This document shows, in pieces, positions 12,578 through 25,883 of a DNA stretch of 64,000 nucleotides; the stretch's first letter is position 1, and the number at the start of each line of letters is the position of its first letter. The translations under genes and the position numbers were made by a program. This DNA comes from Lucifuga dentata (taxonomy: Eukaryota > Chordata > Actinopteri > Ophidiiformes > Bythitidae). The DNA lies in assembly GCA_014773175.1 (NCBI GenBank), contig VXCM01002785.1, positions 93,126 through 157,125 of the forward strand, written 5' to 3'. A model generated the notes under the pieces. That model was not told the origin of the DNA and did not search any database. It worked only from the letters and a program-made list of their open reading frames with translations.

Positions 12578-15241
12578 TATATCTGAAGCTAAAGCTAGTC
12601 AGCTGCTAATGTATGTTGGTTAATGGCTGTAATGGCTGCATTTACCCTGGGCGCTTCATGATGATGTATGTTGCTATGTTAGCACTCTGTTCCATGCGCT
12701 AACCAAGGTGTGGGGTGACGGGAGCGTAGGCGGTGAGCTATACGGAGATCGCTCTCTGCAGCGCAAATACCCCTTATCATGTAAAAGCACCCTAAGAATT
12801 GCTGAAGCTGTCAAATGAGGAGGTGCAAGGAAAAGAATACAGAGAAGACACAGGAAGAAAACAGTAAGATGGTGATAAAACCATAATAGTAACAATAACT
12901 ACACTGACATTTATGAATACTCAGGTAGAAAAGGACTGGGATGAATATATCTGTTAACAACAAAGCGCAGTGATGGCACAGTGCTCTTGTAACTTCTGAT
13001 AACTGAATAAATGTTTAATTCAACAATTAAATTATCCACTACAGTTAAAAATGACATATTTACTTCTTGGTACATGATGTCTCCATCTAGAGTTGGTATG
13101 ACTTCCACCACAGCGTCTGCAGATTTTAAAAAGCAGTATTCAAGAATGAACAAATGCCAAGGATTGAAAAATTATTTTATAACACAATCTAACTAAACCA
13201 GAGAGGAAATGATTTTGTGTAAAAGATGGAAACAAAGAAAGAGAGATGGTTGCTGGGCAATCAGGGGAGGAGTCGCTTGTTTGTAGGCCAACAGCATAGA
13301 AGTGTCTAGACAGACGTCATGGGTCTTGGCAGCAGAGACAGGGACGTCAGTGTCCACACGACGGCATGACAGAGTAAGTGAACTCTTCACGCAGGAGAAA
13401 GGGAAATGGAAGATGGAAGAATCACATTACCCAGAGGTCATGGGTTAAGAGCAAGGAGAGAGAGAGGAAAATCATATGCGGGGTGACTCCAAATAAACAT
13501 CAGTAATCTGATATCAGCACCTGCTTTATGTCATCAGATAATTAACTGTCACGTTTCCCTGAGGGTTTTAGCATTTCCATTATCACTCCATTTATCATTG
13601 CCACTGAAGAGGATATTATTATGGTCAATGCCACGATCATTATAGCAGTCAAGATCTTTTTGCTTGTATCAATGTGCAGAGCAGTTTTTTTGCTGAGACC
13701 TTACCAGAATAAGTTAATAGATACTGAAAACAATAAAAAGTCTATAGGAAGCAACGCTAAGGTACTACTGCACAAGTCTGCACTATAAACACACCCGCAT
13801 AAAGTAGGAAACACTAGCATACTTTATAAATCCTTCAACTAAGGGTTCTGGCTCATCCATGTGTTATCTGGACGGCATTAATGAGTTCTTAATTTGAGTG
13901 TATCTGCATCATTAACAGGGCTGCTGTTTGAAGATGCAGCTCTTGCAGAAGTCTTTCATCTTAACATAAATGCAGGCGAGTAGGGTGTGCCTCTGTGGGT
14001 ATGTTTGGTTATGTAACAGAGAATTTTGCAAATGATGTTTGTTTATGGTTGTCTTATTCGTTGTCTTGGTTGATTCCTTGCTGTATAGTAATTAGATGGG
14101 AAGAAGATTTAGGTGGGAGGGAAGGATCTGAGGGAGGCAGAAAGAGAGAAATGTGTTTATCATGACAGACAGGTCTTTAAAAACAGGGCACCGCCGTGCC
14201 CTGGCATCTCCTCCTGGGCAGTCGGCTGTGAAAACAATCATGATGACCCAGAGCAAAGGCAGCTAGCTCATGTATGGGCAGTGTCATTCTGTGTAATGAC
14301 ATCAGAGGTTTCTACGGGGGCCTGCAGGTGTCAAACATGACTTTAGAGAGGGAGTAGGGATTTGTTAAAAGACCATAGTGGTGGTTTTGCATGTTTGAGT
14401 CCAAAATAGTGTATACAACCCACATACACATTATAGTACTGACAACAATCTTCCAAAACATACCATTAGAGCGGTAAATGTTAGATTTATTTTTCCTACC
14501 TTCCAGACTGCCATATGTTTCAGTTCATTCCAGTACGCTATAAAAATGAACTTGTAGATACTTGAAATGCGCTTCAGATAAGTAATCCATCACAGCAAAC
14601 ACAATGTCTATTCAATTTTTTTGTTAAAGTAACTTTATTTAACCGATTCAACACGGAGCTGCATGGAATGTCTTCACCAGGGAGTATAGTCCCAGGAGAA
14701 GACAGCTTTTAGTGAGAAATGAATAACGACCATCCCTTCTACATTCTGACAACTGTGTTAACAGAAGCGTTGAATTTTAAGGTGGATGACCATTGAACTT
14801 TGAAAAATTAGGGGATTTGGCAAAATAACAGGAAAATTAAAATACGGTTTTCTGTTTTGGAGATTGGTTGTCAGTAACATAACATGTACGCGGTTAGTAT
14901 TTATCATGCTGAAAAATGCCAAATCACTGGTGTTGTCCTTTAAATAATGTCCTTTTACAAGACAAGCCAAGGGAATTGGTCTTCAACACGTCATATTGTG
15001 ATCAACAACACACATATGCTTCTATTTAGCCTGACCTCGTGAAGTCTCGATGTGGTGAGATTACATGGTCTGTCACTATCAACAGCGTGTTTTCCTAAAA
15101 TCTTTGCAGCTGTTGCTGTGATGTTGTAAGCGCTTCATGTTGTTGGTTACTGTTGTTGTTATTGCTGCTGGTGTGACCTTAAGGCTGCCTGACTGCACGA
15201 GCATTATCGAGCTGTCTCTTAAGAGTTAAGGCTCCCCCTCC

Positions 15242-15243
<2 letters not shown>

Positions 15244-15299
<56 letters not shown>
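15244..15299. repeat. (CT)n microsatellite
   Basis: About 27 CT units without interruption. It produces spurious RERERE reading frames on the minus strand. Confidence 0.95.
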
Positions 15300-15301
<2 letters not shown>

Positions 15302-16967
15302 TCCCTGGCTTCTATAATTAGAGTAATTGGAATCAGATGATGCTGGCTTAATTGGAAAGGAATGCAGACGGGGCACAGGGCTTTTCCGCATGGGGAAATC
15401 AGCTGGAAGAAGGAACACAAGACAGTAGGGAAGCACAGCCGAGGAACGAGGTCCACAGTCATGCATGCTGCTGCTCTGGCTTTCATAAAATCGGCAGGGT
15501 TTTGTTGTAAACATACAAACAATTACAGGTCTTGACAGCATCTGAATGTTGTTGTATGTTTGCAGTACTGTAATTACCATGTCAAGTGAGGGAATACGCT
15601 TGAGTTATCTTGGCAAAACACTGAAATTACATGAATATTTTTTATATTCAGTAATTAGTGAAAGATTGAATCTGTTTAACTGCTAGTAGCTTGGACTTGG
15701 GGTATGGCAAATATTTCACAACAAAAACATTTTATAGTGAGGATTAGAGCACTACAGGGTGATAACGATACATATTGCATGATGAAAGTTGGATACACAC
15801 TTGCCAGCAAAGGGCCACAATATTAAAGGTTAGAATCCACTGGTAAGAGGGCAAGTTTCATTTAAACGGTGCCAGAAGCATATTCCCATTCCAAGTTGAA
15901 AGGGACCGAGAGAGAGACAGAGAAGGAGGCAGAGCTGAATTCACTCTGCTGAAAGTCACAGTTGAAAGTCAGCTTGATTGTTTGCTGTTTGTGTGCTCTG
16001 GCCACTGATGCGTGGGAGGAGTGTTAGATTCCCTGCAGGCGCTGGCAGCTTAATGAAGGAAAGAGACACACACCCGATTCAAGAGCTGGGACTTCCTCAT
16101 TTACAATGTACCCTAGGGGATCACAAACTACTGCTGGCCTCCTCATCAAAAGGGGGCAGTGTTGCACCTCATGTGTGTTGGGTTTTTTTTCTGATATGTT
16201 ATTTGTTTATCTAGTTAAAGAGCTGCAACAGCATGAAGTCAACAGAGGTTGATTTCATTATCTTGACAATCCCACCATCTCTACACGACTCATTTTCTAT
16301 AACCGGAGTTTGTGCCATGTGTCTGGCGAGCCTAATAGAGAAACTCGTTTGTCAGGTTCAAGCTCTCCATCAAGCTCTCCATCTCTGGCTACATCTCATT
16401 ACCCTTATCATGGGGTGGGGGGGGTAACCAGGGAAGGCTTTGAGAAAATTTAAGCGTGCCTCTATTTCTCTCTCACACATTCTGTCTGTCCATGTGGGTT
16501 TGAAATGTGTGTATGCAGCTCTTTTGGTTTGCCTGCTGCTTTCCCGGACTGCTCAGAGCCTTTGTCTTCCCGTGATGCTCCCCAGATCTCAGTTCGTTAC
16601 AGAGCGTAATTAACGTGGTGCGAGTGGGTTCCCCAGCCGACACACAAAACTCATTAAAGTCCACTAGCCTGCTTTTTGCTGGTGCACTCTCCTCGCCCCA
16701 TATTAATCTTTCTTCCACCCAAACTTTAATTCTTGGAGAAAGTGTTTATGGGAGGAATAACTGCTTCCGCTCTCTCATGCAATAACAATGTGCCAGCTTT
16801 ATTATTTTTTTCTGTTGTTTTTTTTAAATTCAGTGCCATTTTGAGATCCAAGGTCAGATCTAATGAGCATGCAGTTAATTAGATGCAAGGTGCCACCATG
16901 ATTCCCTGGTGAGTGCAGCAGGTTGAAGATACCTATGCACTTTTTCTCTCTCTCCCTGCCCCACCCA

Positions 16968-16972
<5 letters not shown>

Positions 16973-17021
<49 letters not shown>
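16973..17021. repeat. (CT)n microsatellite
   Basis: About 24 uninterrupted CT units after a CCCACCCACC stretch. Confidence 0.95.
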
Positions 17022-17023
<2 letters not shown>

Positions 17024-18823
17024 TGCCTGCCTGCATCTTGAGACAATAACCAGACTCATTTCCAGTCTCTCTCACTACTAACAGGGGCCACACAAACAAG
17101 GTCATTCAGACTGCTGTAAGAGGAAGATGTATCATTTACTGAGAGATGGATGACATGATGTCTCTGCAAAAAAGCTTTTATTTTGACCAGAAGTATTACT
17201 GCAACCTCAGGTTTCCTTTTCCTCCTCCCTTCTAATTCAACAAGGAGGAAAAAGATAACTGCCATTTGAGCTGTACAGGAAATTGCCTCTTTAGAACAGA
17301 AGAAAATACACCAAGAATTGTTGAAAAATGGGTGTATTCATTTGGTGACCTGGCCTAAGAGGGCTGAAGACAGATTGAAGAAAATGAAGATGGGCATCCT
17401 TGCTGACTTATCTGGTCAATGGCACAAAGGGCAGTAAGACTCCTCTCATTACTCCCCATAAAGATCCTATTTGGGCCAATTATACATCAGATGTCTTTTA
17501 AAATACAGCAATAAAGATCAGCTTAACAGCAGGGTGAACTGATTTTCTGTTTATTTCTATCTTTTTATTGGTCTCTGCTAAGCCTCCTACTGTGCATGCT
17601 GTTTAGCACATCTGACAGTGGTATTTTTTTACTGCTAAGTCTAGGCAGAATTAGCAGAGTACAGCGATGTGTGTGGCGTGACTTTCAGGTCCATGTCAGC
17701 GATGTTGAGGCAGTGAGATCAGCGAGGCAGCTGAACAGACTGACAGCTCCAGCAGGGCTCTCAGGCTGGACGAGTGCAGCCGGTTCTCCCGTGGGTCCAA
17801 CACCTGCCAGATGCAGCGAGATGTGAGCAGGTGACAGCAGGGTGTCAGACCCTCATACCCTCCTCAGTTATCCCAGAAACAGAAACCTCATCAGGGTTGA
17901 CGCTGAGACAGCTACCACTGGGACTTCCACGCTGCTGCCTAACATTTAATTTAACCTACTTGATGGGTAACTGGCTGCATTAACTTGACATTTGCTTCTA
18001 CAAATCAAGTCAGTTGGCAGATGATGCACACAAATTAGCAGCATGGCTACACTGTCACAAAGGCTTGCAATGAGACAGTTTTGCCATCTATATATGTTTT
18101 TAATCATATTACTTTTCATCACTGGCATGGTGGTTTTTAAATTAGCCATATAATTATCTGCATGAGGAGCACTGATCTTGACAGAGCAGAAGCTGATAAT
18201 AAGTTGAAAAATAGGTGATGATAAAGTCAAGCAGAATAGACTAGACACTACTTAACAAAGTAGTCAGAGTAAAGCCTGTTACTGAGTCTAAATCAACTGA
18301 GAAATCAAAGCGATTATCTATAAATAAGAAGTCCAGACTCTAAGCTTGTCCATTCAGTCCCATTATCAAACTATAGCCTTTGGTGATGTCTAAAGCTATG
18401 CAGGCAGGTAGCAGTCCCTGGTTATGGTAATGGTTTCACTCACACTTTGAAGCCATACTGGCCGTAACAGCCTCTGAAGAGAATGTTTGCAGGGCACAAC
18501 CCACTAGGGACTCATTAGTGAGGACAGGGGCTATTTGAAGAAGGCCTTGTTTGGGAGAATGGAGAGAAAAGTGTTTTTGTTTTTTTTTTGTTTTTTGTCC
18601 ACGTTTTTTTTTCTTCTACCAAAAAATCCACAGGAGAACAGGGCATACTGGGACAGATTGGTTGTCTGCGCTTGTTGTGGGCAGCAGAAGTTGGCAGGTA
18701 TGTGGGAAAGCTGAAGTAGCACTATAAGCCACAGGAGGGAAGCTTAGATAGAATGAATGTGATGTGTTGGTAGGATGCAAAGGAGAGAAAGAGAGAAATA
18801 GAGCAGGAGGAGGACGGGGGGTG

Positions 18824-19000
18824 NNNNNNNNNNNNNNNNNNNNNNNNNNNNNNNNNNNNNNNNNNNNNNNNNNNNNNNNNNNNNNNNNNNNNNNNNNNNN
18901 NNNNNNNNNNNNNNNNNNNNNNNNNNNNNNNNNNNNNNNNNNNNNNNNNNNNNNNNNNNNNNNNNNNNNNNNNNNNNNNNNNNNNNNNNNNNNNNNNNNN
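18824..19000. other. Assembly gap, 177 N
   Basis: A continuous run of N. The left flank is purine-rich (GGAGGAGGACGGGGGGTG), which may explain the break. Open frames reported through it are meaningless. Confidence 0.99.
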
Positions 19001-19392
19001 GCACAGGATGCCATCACTGAGCTTCAACTGAAGGTGTGAACAGGGTGTCCGTCACGGATGTGCCGGGGGACTGTACATGCTGACAAGTATATCAGACTTC
19101 AGCTTCTGTTACATCAGTCTGATCTGGAAGACACTGTTACTGTGACATGGGGCTGCTGCATGCCTGGATAGGACAAAGCCATTAGCCTGCCGTGAGATTT
19201 GTGATGGGACTCGATGCTGGTGAATTTGCTGACAGCCATGAGAGCTCTGAAAAACTGGTTACTGGTCAGTTGTGTCTTTGTACATACAATGCTAGTAAGG
19301 TAGTAAGGGCCCAGTATACTTCATACAGAGTAATGCTTTCAGGGCAAAATAGACTTGCAAGCCTCAAGACTCAAGACACCAAGGTAAAGTTT

Positions 19393-19540
19393 TGTCTTTT
19401 GTCTTTTCTACTTCTGATACCTCATCCTGGCCTAAAACATGGCTGTTTGCATCACTGAGTGAACTCTGCATGCTGGCTCCTTGGTGATGCAAGCAGGCAT
19501 GTGATATGACTGGGATCAGAAGTAGAAAAGACAAAAGACA
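19393..19540. repeat. Fold-back inverted repeat (about 60-bp arms)
   Basis: The left arm (19393-19459) and the reverse complement of the right arm (19480-19540) share 26 identical bases beginning TGTCTTTTGTCTTTTCTACT, and pair again nearer the 20-base loop (CATGGCTGTTTGCATCAC against CATGCCTGCTTGCATCAC). The middle of the arms is mismatched and unequal in length. The same reading frame (LLSFLLLIP) therefore appears on both strands. It could be a fold-back transposable element or a microRNA-like hairpin. Confidence 0.8.
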
Positions 19541-21777
19541 GCACTGCATGCAGTGTTCTAGGATGTAATCACCAGCCCATTCTTTGTTGTTTCATCTTAT
19601 GTCTTCTGAAGTACAATGGGGTATGAAGTAGGAATGTGGCAAATTAATGTTAGATGATCTGAAGCCTAGATAGAACATGCCATGAATTGAGCGTCATACC
19701 CTGCAAAAGCACAATTTGGACACAGAACCCCTACCTTCTCCTTCTCCTGGCTTACTACTTGACTGCCATTGCATTCTGACTAAACTTCTGAAATTAATGA
19801 AAATACAGTGTGTGTTTAATACTGCGTAATGTAACCACTAAAGAGCTCTACTTGTTTAAATGGCCTACACTGAACTATAATGTTTGAGCTTTTAGCCTGT
19901 ATGGAAACATGACATTGACTCCCTAAAATGAATTTAAAACACATATTCACAAATCCATATTTAGTTTTTTTTTTATCCAAATTTTGTCACATGCAAGGAA
20001 AAAAAGAAGTCAGCAGAGCACAGAGTGCTAGAGCGCGAGGTGTTCGTTAACTGGAAGATCTCTTCCTTTAAAAAGACCCCCAGCATTTACATTCCCCTAA
20101 ACCCTTGCCTTTCATACCAAGCCTGCTTTCAATATCAAAGCTCCTTTTTGAGAGCCTCTGGTGGAATGATAACAGAGAGAAGGGGACTTTAGTGAAAATG
20201 TAAGATCTTGAAAAGAGGGTGAGATGAGGGGGAAGAAAGAAAGAGAGACATGGGGGTGGGTGGGTGCTGGGAAGACAGCATATCAATCGTTCCTTTAACT
20301 GACAAGTATTCTGAAGTGAGGTGTATTTTTTTTTAATAAATCCTTTTTAAACATGAAGGGAAATAAGAACACGATGCAGAGAGTGTGATAAAACATCATT
20401 AGGCCTCTATGAAAGAGGCTCAGCGACAATAGGATTCTTCTGTCAGATAATGTGAGGATTAAACACGTCGATAAGCAGAAATGACACCTAAGGGTTGAAA
20501 GGAGATTCTGTTTTTTGTCCTGTGGATGACATGTGCTTTCCATATCCATGTACAAATTTATGTCTGTGTGGTGTGCACATGTGCATGTAAGTGTATGTCT
20601 GTATGTTCTACGTATTGTAGGAATGGATGCCAGCTGACAGAGTGCACCTGCAAGCTGCTGGAGATAAACTGGGGCTGTTAGGGATTACTTGAGGGAGTGC
20701 AACATGCATGCCAAACTATGTATGCATGTGTGTGTGTGTGTGTGGTTTTGCACACCTTTGTTTATATGGGCATATGTTCACATAATAAAGTAGACAAAAT
20801 GTTAAAACTTCAGATGTGGTTACCTCTCTGCTCTCAGTCATTTTTCACTTTCACATATGTGCATCTTAGCAGATCCTCATTTTCCTCAATTATCCATGTG
20901 TCAACACATTTATTATGATTATGTGTGTGTGTGTGCGTGTGCTGCTGTGTGACCTTTTATTACCTTCTTGACATCAGGGGCATCAAAGAGGAAATGTACT
21001 CTTCCTCAATCCTTCTAATCATCACTCACTCCTACACTGTAAACATCACCCTGCAGGTCGTGACACTGATGTGGTGAACCAGAGGAAACTCATCACACGA
21101 TTAAAAATACCTAACTACATGAATGTTACATGAACCACAGGCGAATGGTTGAATGAAGAAGCAAGAATTTATTGAAAACAGGAAAATAATAACTGAAAAT
21201 TCATTCCCTTTCTGAGATGATTGGCTTACTTTCACTAATCAACATTCAGCCCAGCAATACTATCCTCTTTTCTGACAATCCATTCCTCCCCTGGAGAGTT
21301 CTAGACAAACCTCCACATAGATAATGACTTCCCCTGCTTGCCTGTCTCTCTGCTCTCTGTTCTAACAGTTCCTGTGCCAGGAGAAGGGATGTGACCCCAT
21401 CATGGCCCCTGGGCTGCTGGGTAGTTCCTGGAAGGACCTGGACAGTGGGGCAGTACTGGAGCAGGGGAGACTTCAAGCCCACCATGAAAGGCTTATCTTA
21501 CACACAGGCCTTTGAGATGCTATCTGTGGGTATTTGGAGGCAAACTGGTGAAAGTTTCCCAAGAACTTCAAAGGGATTTATCTTCTCTTTACTCTCATTG
21601 AACTATAAGGCAGTTTCTGTTTTTCCTCTTTATTCTTTTTTCTTTCTTCTTGTTTTATGTTCTCACTTTCACCTTTCTGTGTTATTTGAGCCATGCAGAT
21701 GTTTACTTTAATTTTCCGAAACCTGACATCTGATTTCTAACTCAGACTGCGCGAGCTTCTGTTTTACTGTTCCGACT

Positions 21778-21780
<3 letters not shown>

Positions 21781-21825
<45 letters not shown>
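21781..21825. repeat. (AC)n microsatellite
   Basis: About 22 CA units without interruption. Confidence 0.95.
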
Positions 21826-21826
<1 letters not shown>

Positions 21827-22178
21827 AAGAGTCAGCAGAAAAGAAGCAAAAACTACGACACATCTGTCAATTTTCTGCAAAGAAACCTCCGACCCAAGCA
21901 ACGGAGTACCTGAATCAGACGCGATACCTCCTGAAGCAAAGCAGTGGTAATTTTCTTGTTTTGTGTTTCTGACAGGCTGTATACTCAGGAGGAAAAAGTG
22001 AAGGTTCCCTTTTGGGAGGGAGTTAACGCCATGCTGATGGCTTTTCAAATGGAGGGAGGCTTGGCATGTGCACTGTAAACAAGCTGAAATGCTGGGAAGT
22101 AGAATGAGTGAGCGACACTCTGAGTAAAACCGTTCCAATACGACACACTGCTTTCTGTGTGCCGACCAGTCTGTTATA

Positions 22179-22190
22179 CACACACACCAA

Positions 22191-22245
<55 letters not shown>
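22179..22245. repeat. (AC)n microsatellite, interrupted
   Basis: AC tract broken by CACCAAA and CACGCAC variants. Further AC-rich sequence continues to about 22320. Confidence 0.92.
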
Positions 22246-22249
<4 letters not shown>

Positions 22250-22490
22250 AACATTTGGAAACACACAGGCACATACATGCATTCACACGCTGAACAGACT
22301 CTCACACACGCACACACAAATAAAGTGCAGTAATATATGAACTCATGCATGTCTATGTATTTACGCTTGTACAGACATAAACATACACAGAACTCTGACA
22401 CTGCATAATCACTCTATAGTTGCAGCTTCCCACTTCCCACTCAGACCATCACTCAACAGCATTCCCAGCCACAAATGTTTTGCCAGGCAA

Positions 22491-22642
22491 GTGCACATTT
22501 TCCATGTGCCACCACTTCATGCTGTAAAGTGCACATTTTCCATGTGCCACCACTTCATGCTGTAAAGTGCACATTTTCCATGTGCCACCACTTCATGCTT
22601 TAAAGTGCACATTTTCCATGGTGCCACCAGTTCATGCTATAA
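22491..22642. repeat. 38-bp minisatellite, four units
   Basis: Four head-to-tail units start at 22491, 22529, 22567 and 22605, each beginning GTGCACATTTTCCATG. Units 1 and 2 are identical, unit 3 has one change (CTGT to CTTT) and unit 4 has an added G and further changes. There is no N here, so unlike the paired copies elsewhere it appears to be a genuine array. Confidence 0.92.
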
Positions 22643-25522
22643 TTTTTCCATTTTAAAATGTATGGAGGAATGTGAAGTACAGTTCCTATTGCAGTGGTTG
22701 ACTTAGAATATTATAAAGTTGGAGACAAAAGCAATCAGAAGCACAAAAAAGTGAAGCTATGGGATGATTTTCCTGATGGAGGAAATCAACAAATATATCA
22801 CTGTGGCAAGGTGGCAACCACTTGGGGATTTGTCCAAACTAAACCAGGGGACATGGAAAACTGCTGGGGGTTACATTTAATATGTTTTCTATGCTATCTA
22901 CACTTCCATCCACATCCAATCTGCCTCCCCTCTGGCGGTAGATATATAGAAACCTTGCCTCGACCAAAACATGTTGAGCCTACAAATCTCCTGGAACTGA
23001 CACAGGGAGACGTCTCATGTCCGGTGTAGGACGGGACCCAGATTTGATTATGCTCTGTCATAAAGCACTGGGATGAAAAAAACAGACCTCTGTAAGAGCC
23101 AAAATGTAGTCTGGACTGAGAGAACAGGCCTCACATTGTGATTTGGAGTGCAACCAAAAGCAATATGGGGCCTTCAAAAAGGCCACAAAGGCAAAACTAA
23201 GGTTCATTATTAGTATTATTTTTTATGTTTATATGTATATATAATGTAACTAGGTGTATACTGGCGTCATGCTTTTAGAATTGTAATTTAGTTTCATAAC
23301 AATCAACCAGACAGAGAAGCCAAATAAAACCAGAAAGAAACCAAAATTACATAATTATACAACAGAGGTAAATCTGAAGTAGGACTGTCCATTTTCAGAT
23401 CCTTCACAAAAAATCCCAACTACTTCGTCTGAGAGAAGATTTTCCATGCAGCACACTTTGCTCTCAAGCATGTTTATAGTGATATTTTGGACAGTCTGCC
23501 ATTAGCAATAATAAGACAGCAAAAGCCACATTTGGAGTTGTGTGGTGCAGAAATCTCCAAATCTTTGGAGACTGGACTTTGGCTATATGTATAATGTTTT
23601 ATGGCTTATTTTGAATTTGAAGGATCAGTGGTTTATATCATGCTGAGGTCCACATTGTAAGACATCTTTTACACATTTTTTTGACCTAATAGCCTTGAAA
23701 TCATAACTATATCTTACAGAACTTTACATATTACATATACATATTTATGCTTGAGATAGGTTCCACTGTTCAGCACCTCCATATAGTCAAGCCATATCAA
23801 GCTACATATATTTTATCAATGTTGAAAATAGTTCAGAATTACAAATCAATCACACATTTACAGTTTTTAATGTAATTTCAAAATTTAGTTTCTGGTAAAT
23901 AGCCATGTATGGCTCTCCAACCACACAATCCTGACCCTTGAGAAGCAGAGCATAACATCTTCAACAGGCAGACGGATAGACAGACAGATGGGCAGATAAA
24001 TTAATCACTTTTGCATGCTTGTAGAGATCGTTTACTGGCTGCCAGAGCTGAGAGCAGTGACCATCTGGTTTCTCTGTGTTTACTTCTCTCTTGGTTCACT
24101 TTAAGTAGTACAGCCAGATTTCACTGGGAGACACCACAGACAGGCTGGCTTTAAATCTCCACATCCAAGGCTGCCATGGACATGCATGTATGTGTGTGAG
24201 CACGCGTGTGCGTGTGTTTTTCCATCTGTGTGTATTTAGATCACTGGATCCAGTAAAAGTCCAAATTTAGATTTAGGGACATCCTCCTTTTTTTGCTTCT
24301 GTTCGCTTGCTCTTTACAGCCCAATCCGACATCCGCTGAATGAAAATACACTTTATTTCTGTTCTGAAATATTCTGTTCTGCACACATGCATAGATAACA
24401 GACATACACACTCATATGCACAGACTTACACCCACTACTCATCACTGTATTCCACAGTTGGATTGAGTTAGTAGGATTAAAAAATATCATTTTGGTAATT
24501 AAAATAGCAGATGTTTCGGAAGCCAGCCACGCTAGCTGTATTAGCTGGGTGCAGTGGAGATCTTAGGAAGAGCAGCACAAGGTCAGCCTGCCAGCCTGTC
24601 ATGTGATGTGATGTGATTCCTCTGCCTGCCTGACAGCAGATGACACACACACCAAGCTATTAGGGTGGGGCAGGCAGTAGGGAGCTGGAGAGAGATGAAG
24701 AAAGAAAAGGAAAGGAGGGAAAGAATAAAATTGTGAGCCAGCAGAATGGAGGTAGAGACATCTAGAAGGTAAGGACAGAAGGATAGAAGGAGGGTTGGAG
24801 GTTGAACTTTGATTGAGGTGGAGCAAGAAGGAGCAAATATATTTCCTCAATGGAAGGCCGATGTCAAAATGCAGCAGACAAGGTCACTGATAGTAGGAAC
24901 CTGATATGATTATGCAGTGTGGAAAATTAATGAATGAATGACAGAATACATCAGAATTCAAAAGGTATGGTGCTGAATGTACAGGCTTATACATAAGGCA
25001 AGAAGAGAGTGAGAAATGCCAATAAAATTCTCCATTATCAAAAGAAAAGATGCTTCTATTGAGTAGTAATTGATGTTAATTTGCTCTTACACTTCAAATT
25101 TTTGTGTGAAAAATTCTGCTGCCTGGAGTGCTTTTTGTGATGAGAATTAAAAGCAGACAGCGCACCTTATATTATTTTTACACTTACTGCTCATTTCAGA
25201 TTGCTTCTTGCTCTGTTGTATCTGATTTAGTTTACCTCGCTATAGACACAAGCTTATTTAATTGTAACACTAATATAACCAATCTCTGTTGCATTTTCTA
25301 CATGATTATTTTTGTGACAAACAATACACTCGGCTTGTCCTTCATCATGACCAGTTGGCTGAGAAAAAAATACTGTGTATGTGTGTGTGTGTGTGTGTGT
25401 GTGTNTACTGAATTGACATTTTCCTAGTCAACCAGAGAGTGAGGGACATAAAAAGAGAGGGACAGAAAGAAGAAGAGAAGCCAGCAGAGGGGTACCAGAG
25501 GGCCTGGTGAGATGGCATTGGC

Positions 25523-25649
25523 TAGGTAGACCTGATAATTGGTTGGGCATGATTGGAAGGGGGAGACCCTGCCAGCCATAGCGTGNTAGGTAGACCTGAT
25601 AATTGGTTGGGCATGATTGGAAGGGGGAGACCCTGCCAGCCATAGCGTG
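25523..25649. repeat. 63-bp direct copies around a single N (likely false duplication)
   Basis: 25523-25585 and 25587-25649 are identical, with N at 25586. Both begin TAGGTAGACCTGATAATTGG. Confidence 0.9.
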
Positions 25650-25843
25650 ATGAGGTCAAGGCATCTGGGAGCTAGTGGGCAGCCAGTTAGTTATGATTTT
25701 GGCCCATCCATCACAGTTGTTAGGAGACTAAATCCAAACTGACAGCCACCATAGCCTGGCATTAGTATATTAGCAACATGGGGCTAGCTGGGGATCTTTG
25801 GGCAAAAAATATGTGAATCTAGTGTTTAAATCTATCTGTGCTT

Positions 25844-25850
25844 AGAGAGA

Positions 25851-25883
<33 letters not shown>
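25844..25883. repeat. (AG)n microsatellite
   Basis: AG tract with a single GACAGA interruption. Confidence 0.92.

Larger units (their letters stand above)
12051..12640. repeat. Tandem 80-bp duplication, second unit split by a transposon
   Basis: The unit starting CAGGTTAGCTATATCTGAAG at 12051 recurs at 12131 with a period of 80 bp. The second unit is interrupted after 11 bases by the element at 12142-12577 and resumes at 12580. After the first 30 bases the two units are similar but diverged (GCTACTAATGTAGGTT against GCTGCTAATGTATGTT). Confidence 0.75.

Noticed and set aside
21360..21500. GC-richer patch with frames open on both strands
   Set aside because: Considered as an exon. No consistent acceptor-donor pair and no recognisable protein in any frame.
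21776..22282. Minus-strand open frame of 168 codons with VCVCVC ends
   Set aside because: Both ends are translated (AC)n microsatellites and the middle shows no recognisable protein.
22694..23029. Plus-strand open frame of 111 codons
   Set aside because: Composition is not repetitive, but no motif, splice signal or homologue is recognised. Evidence is insufficient for a gene.
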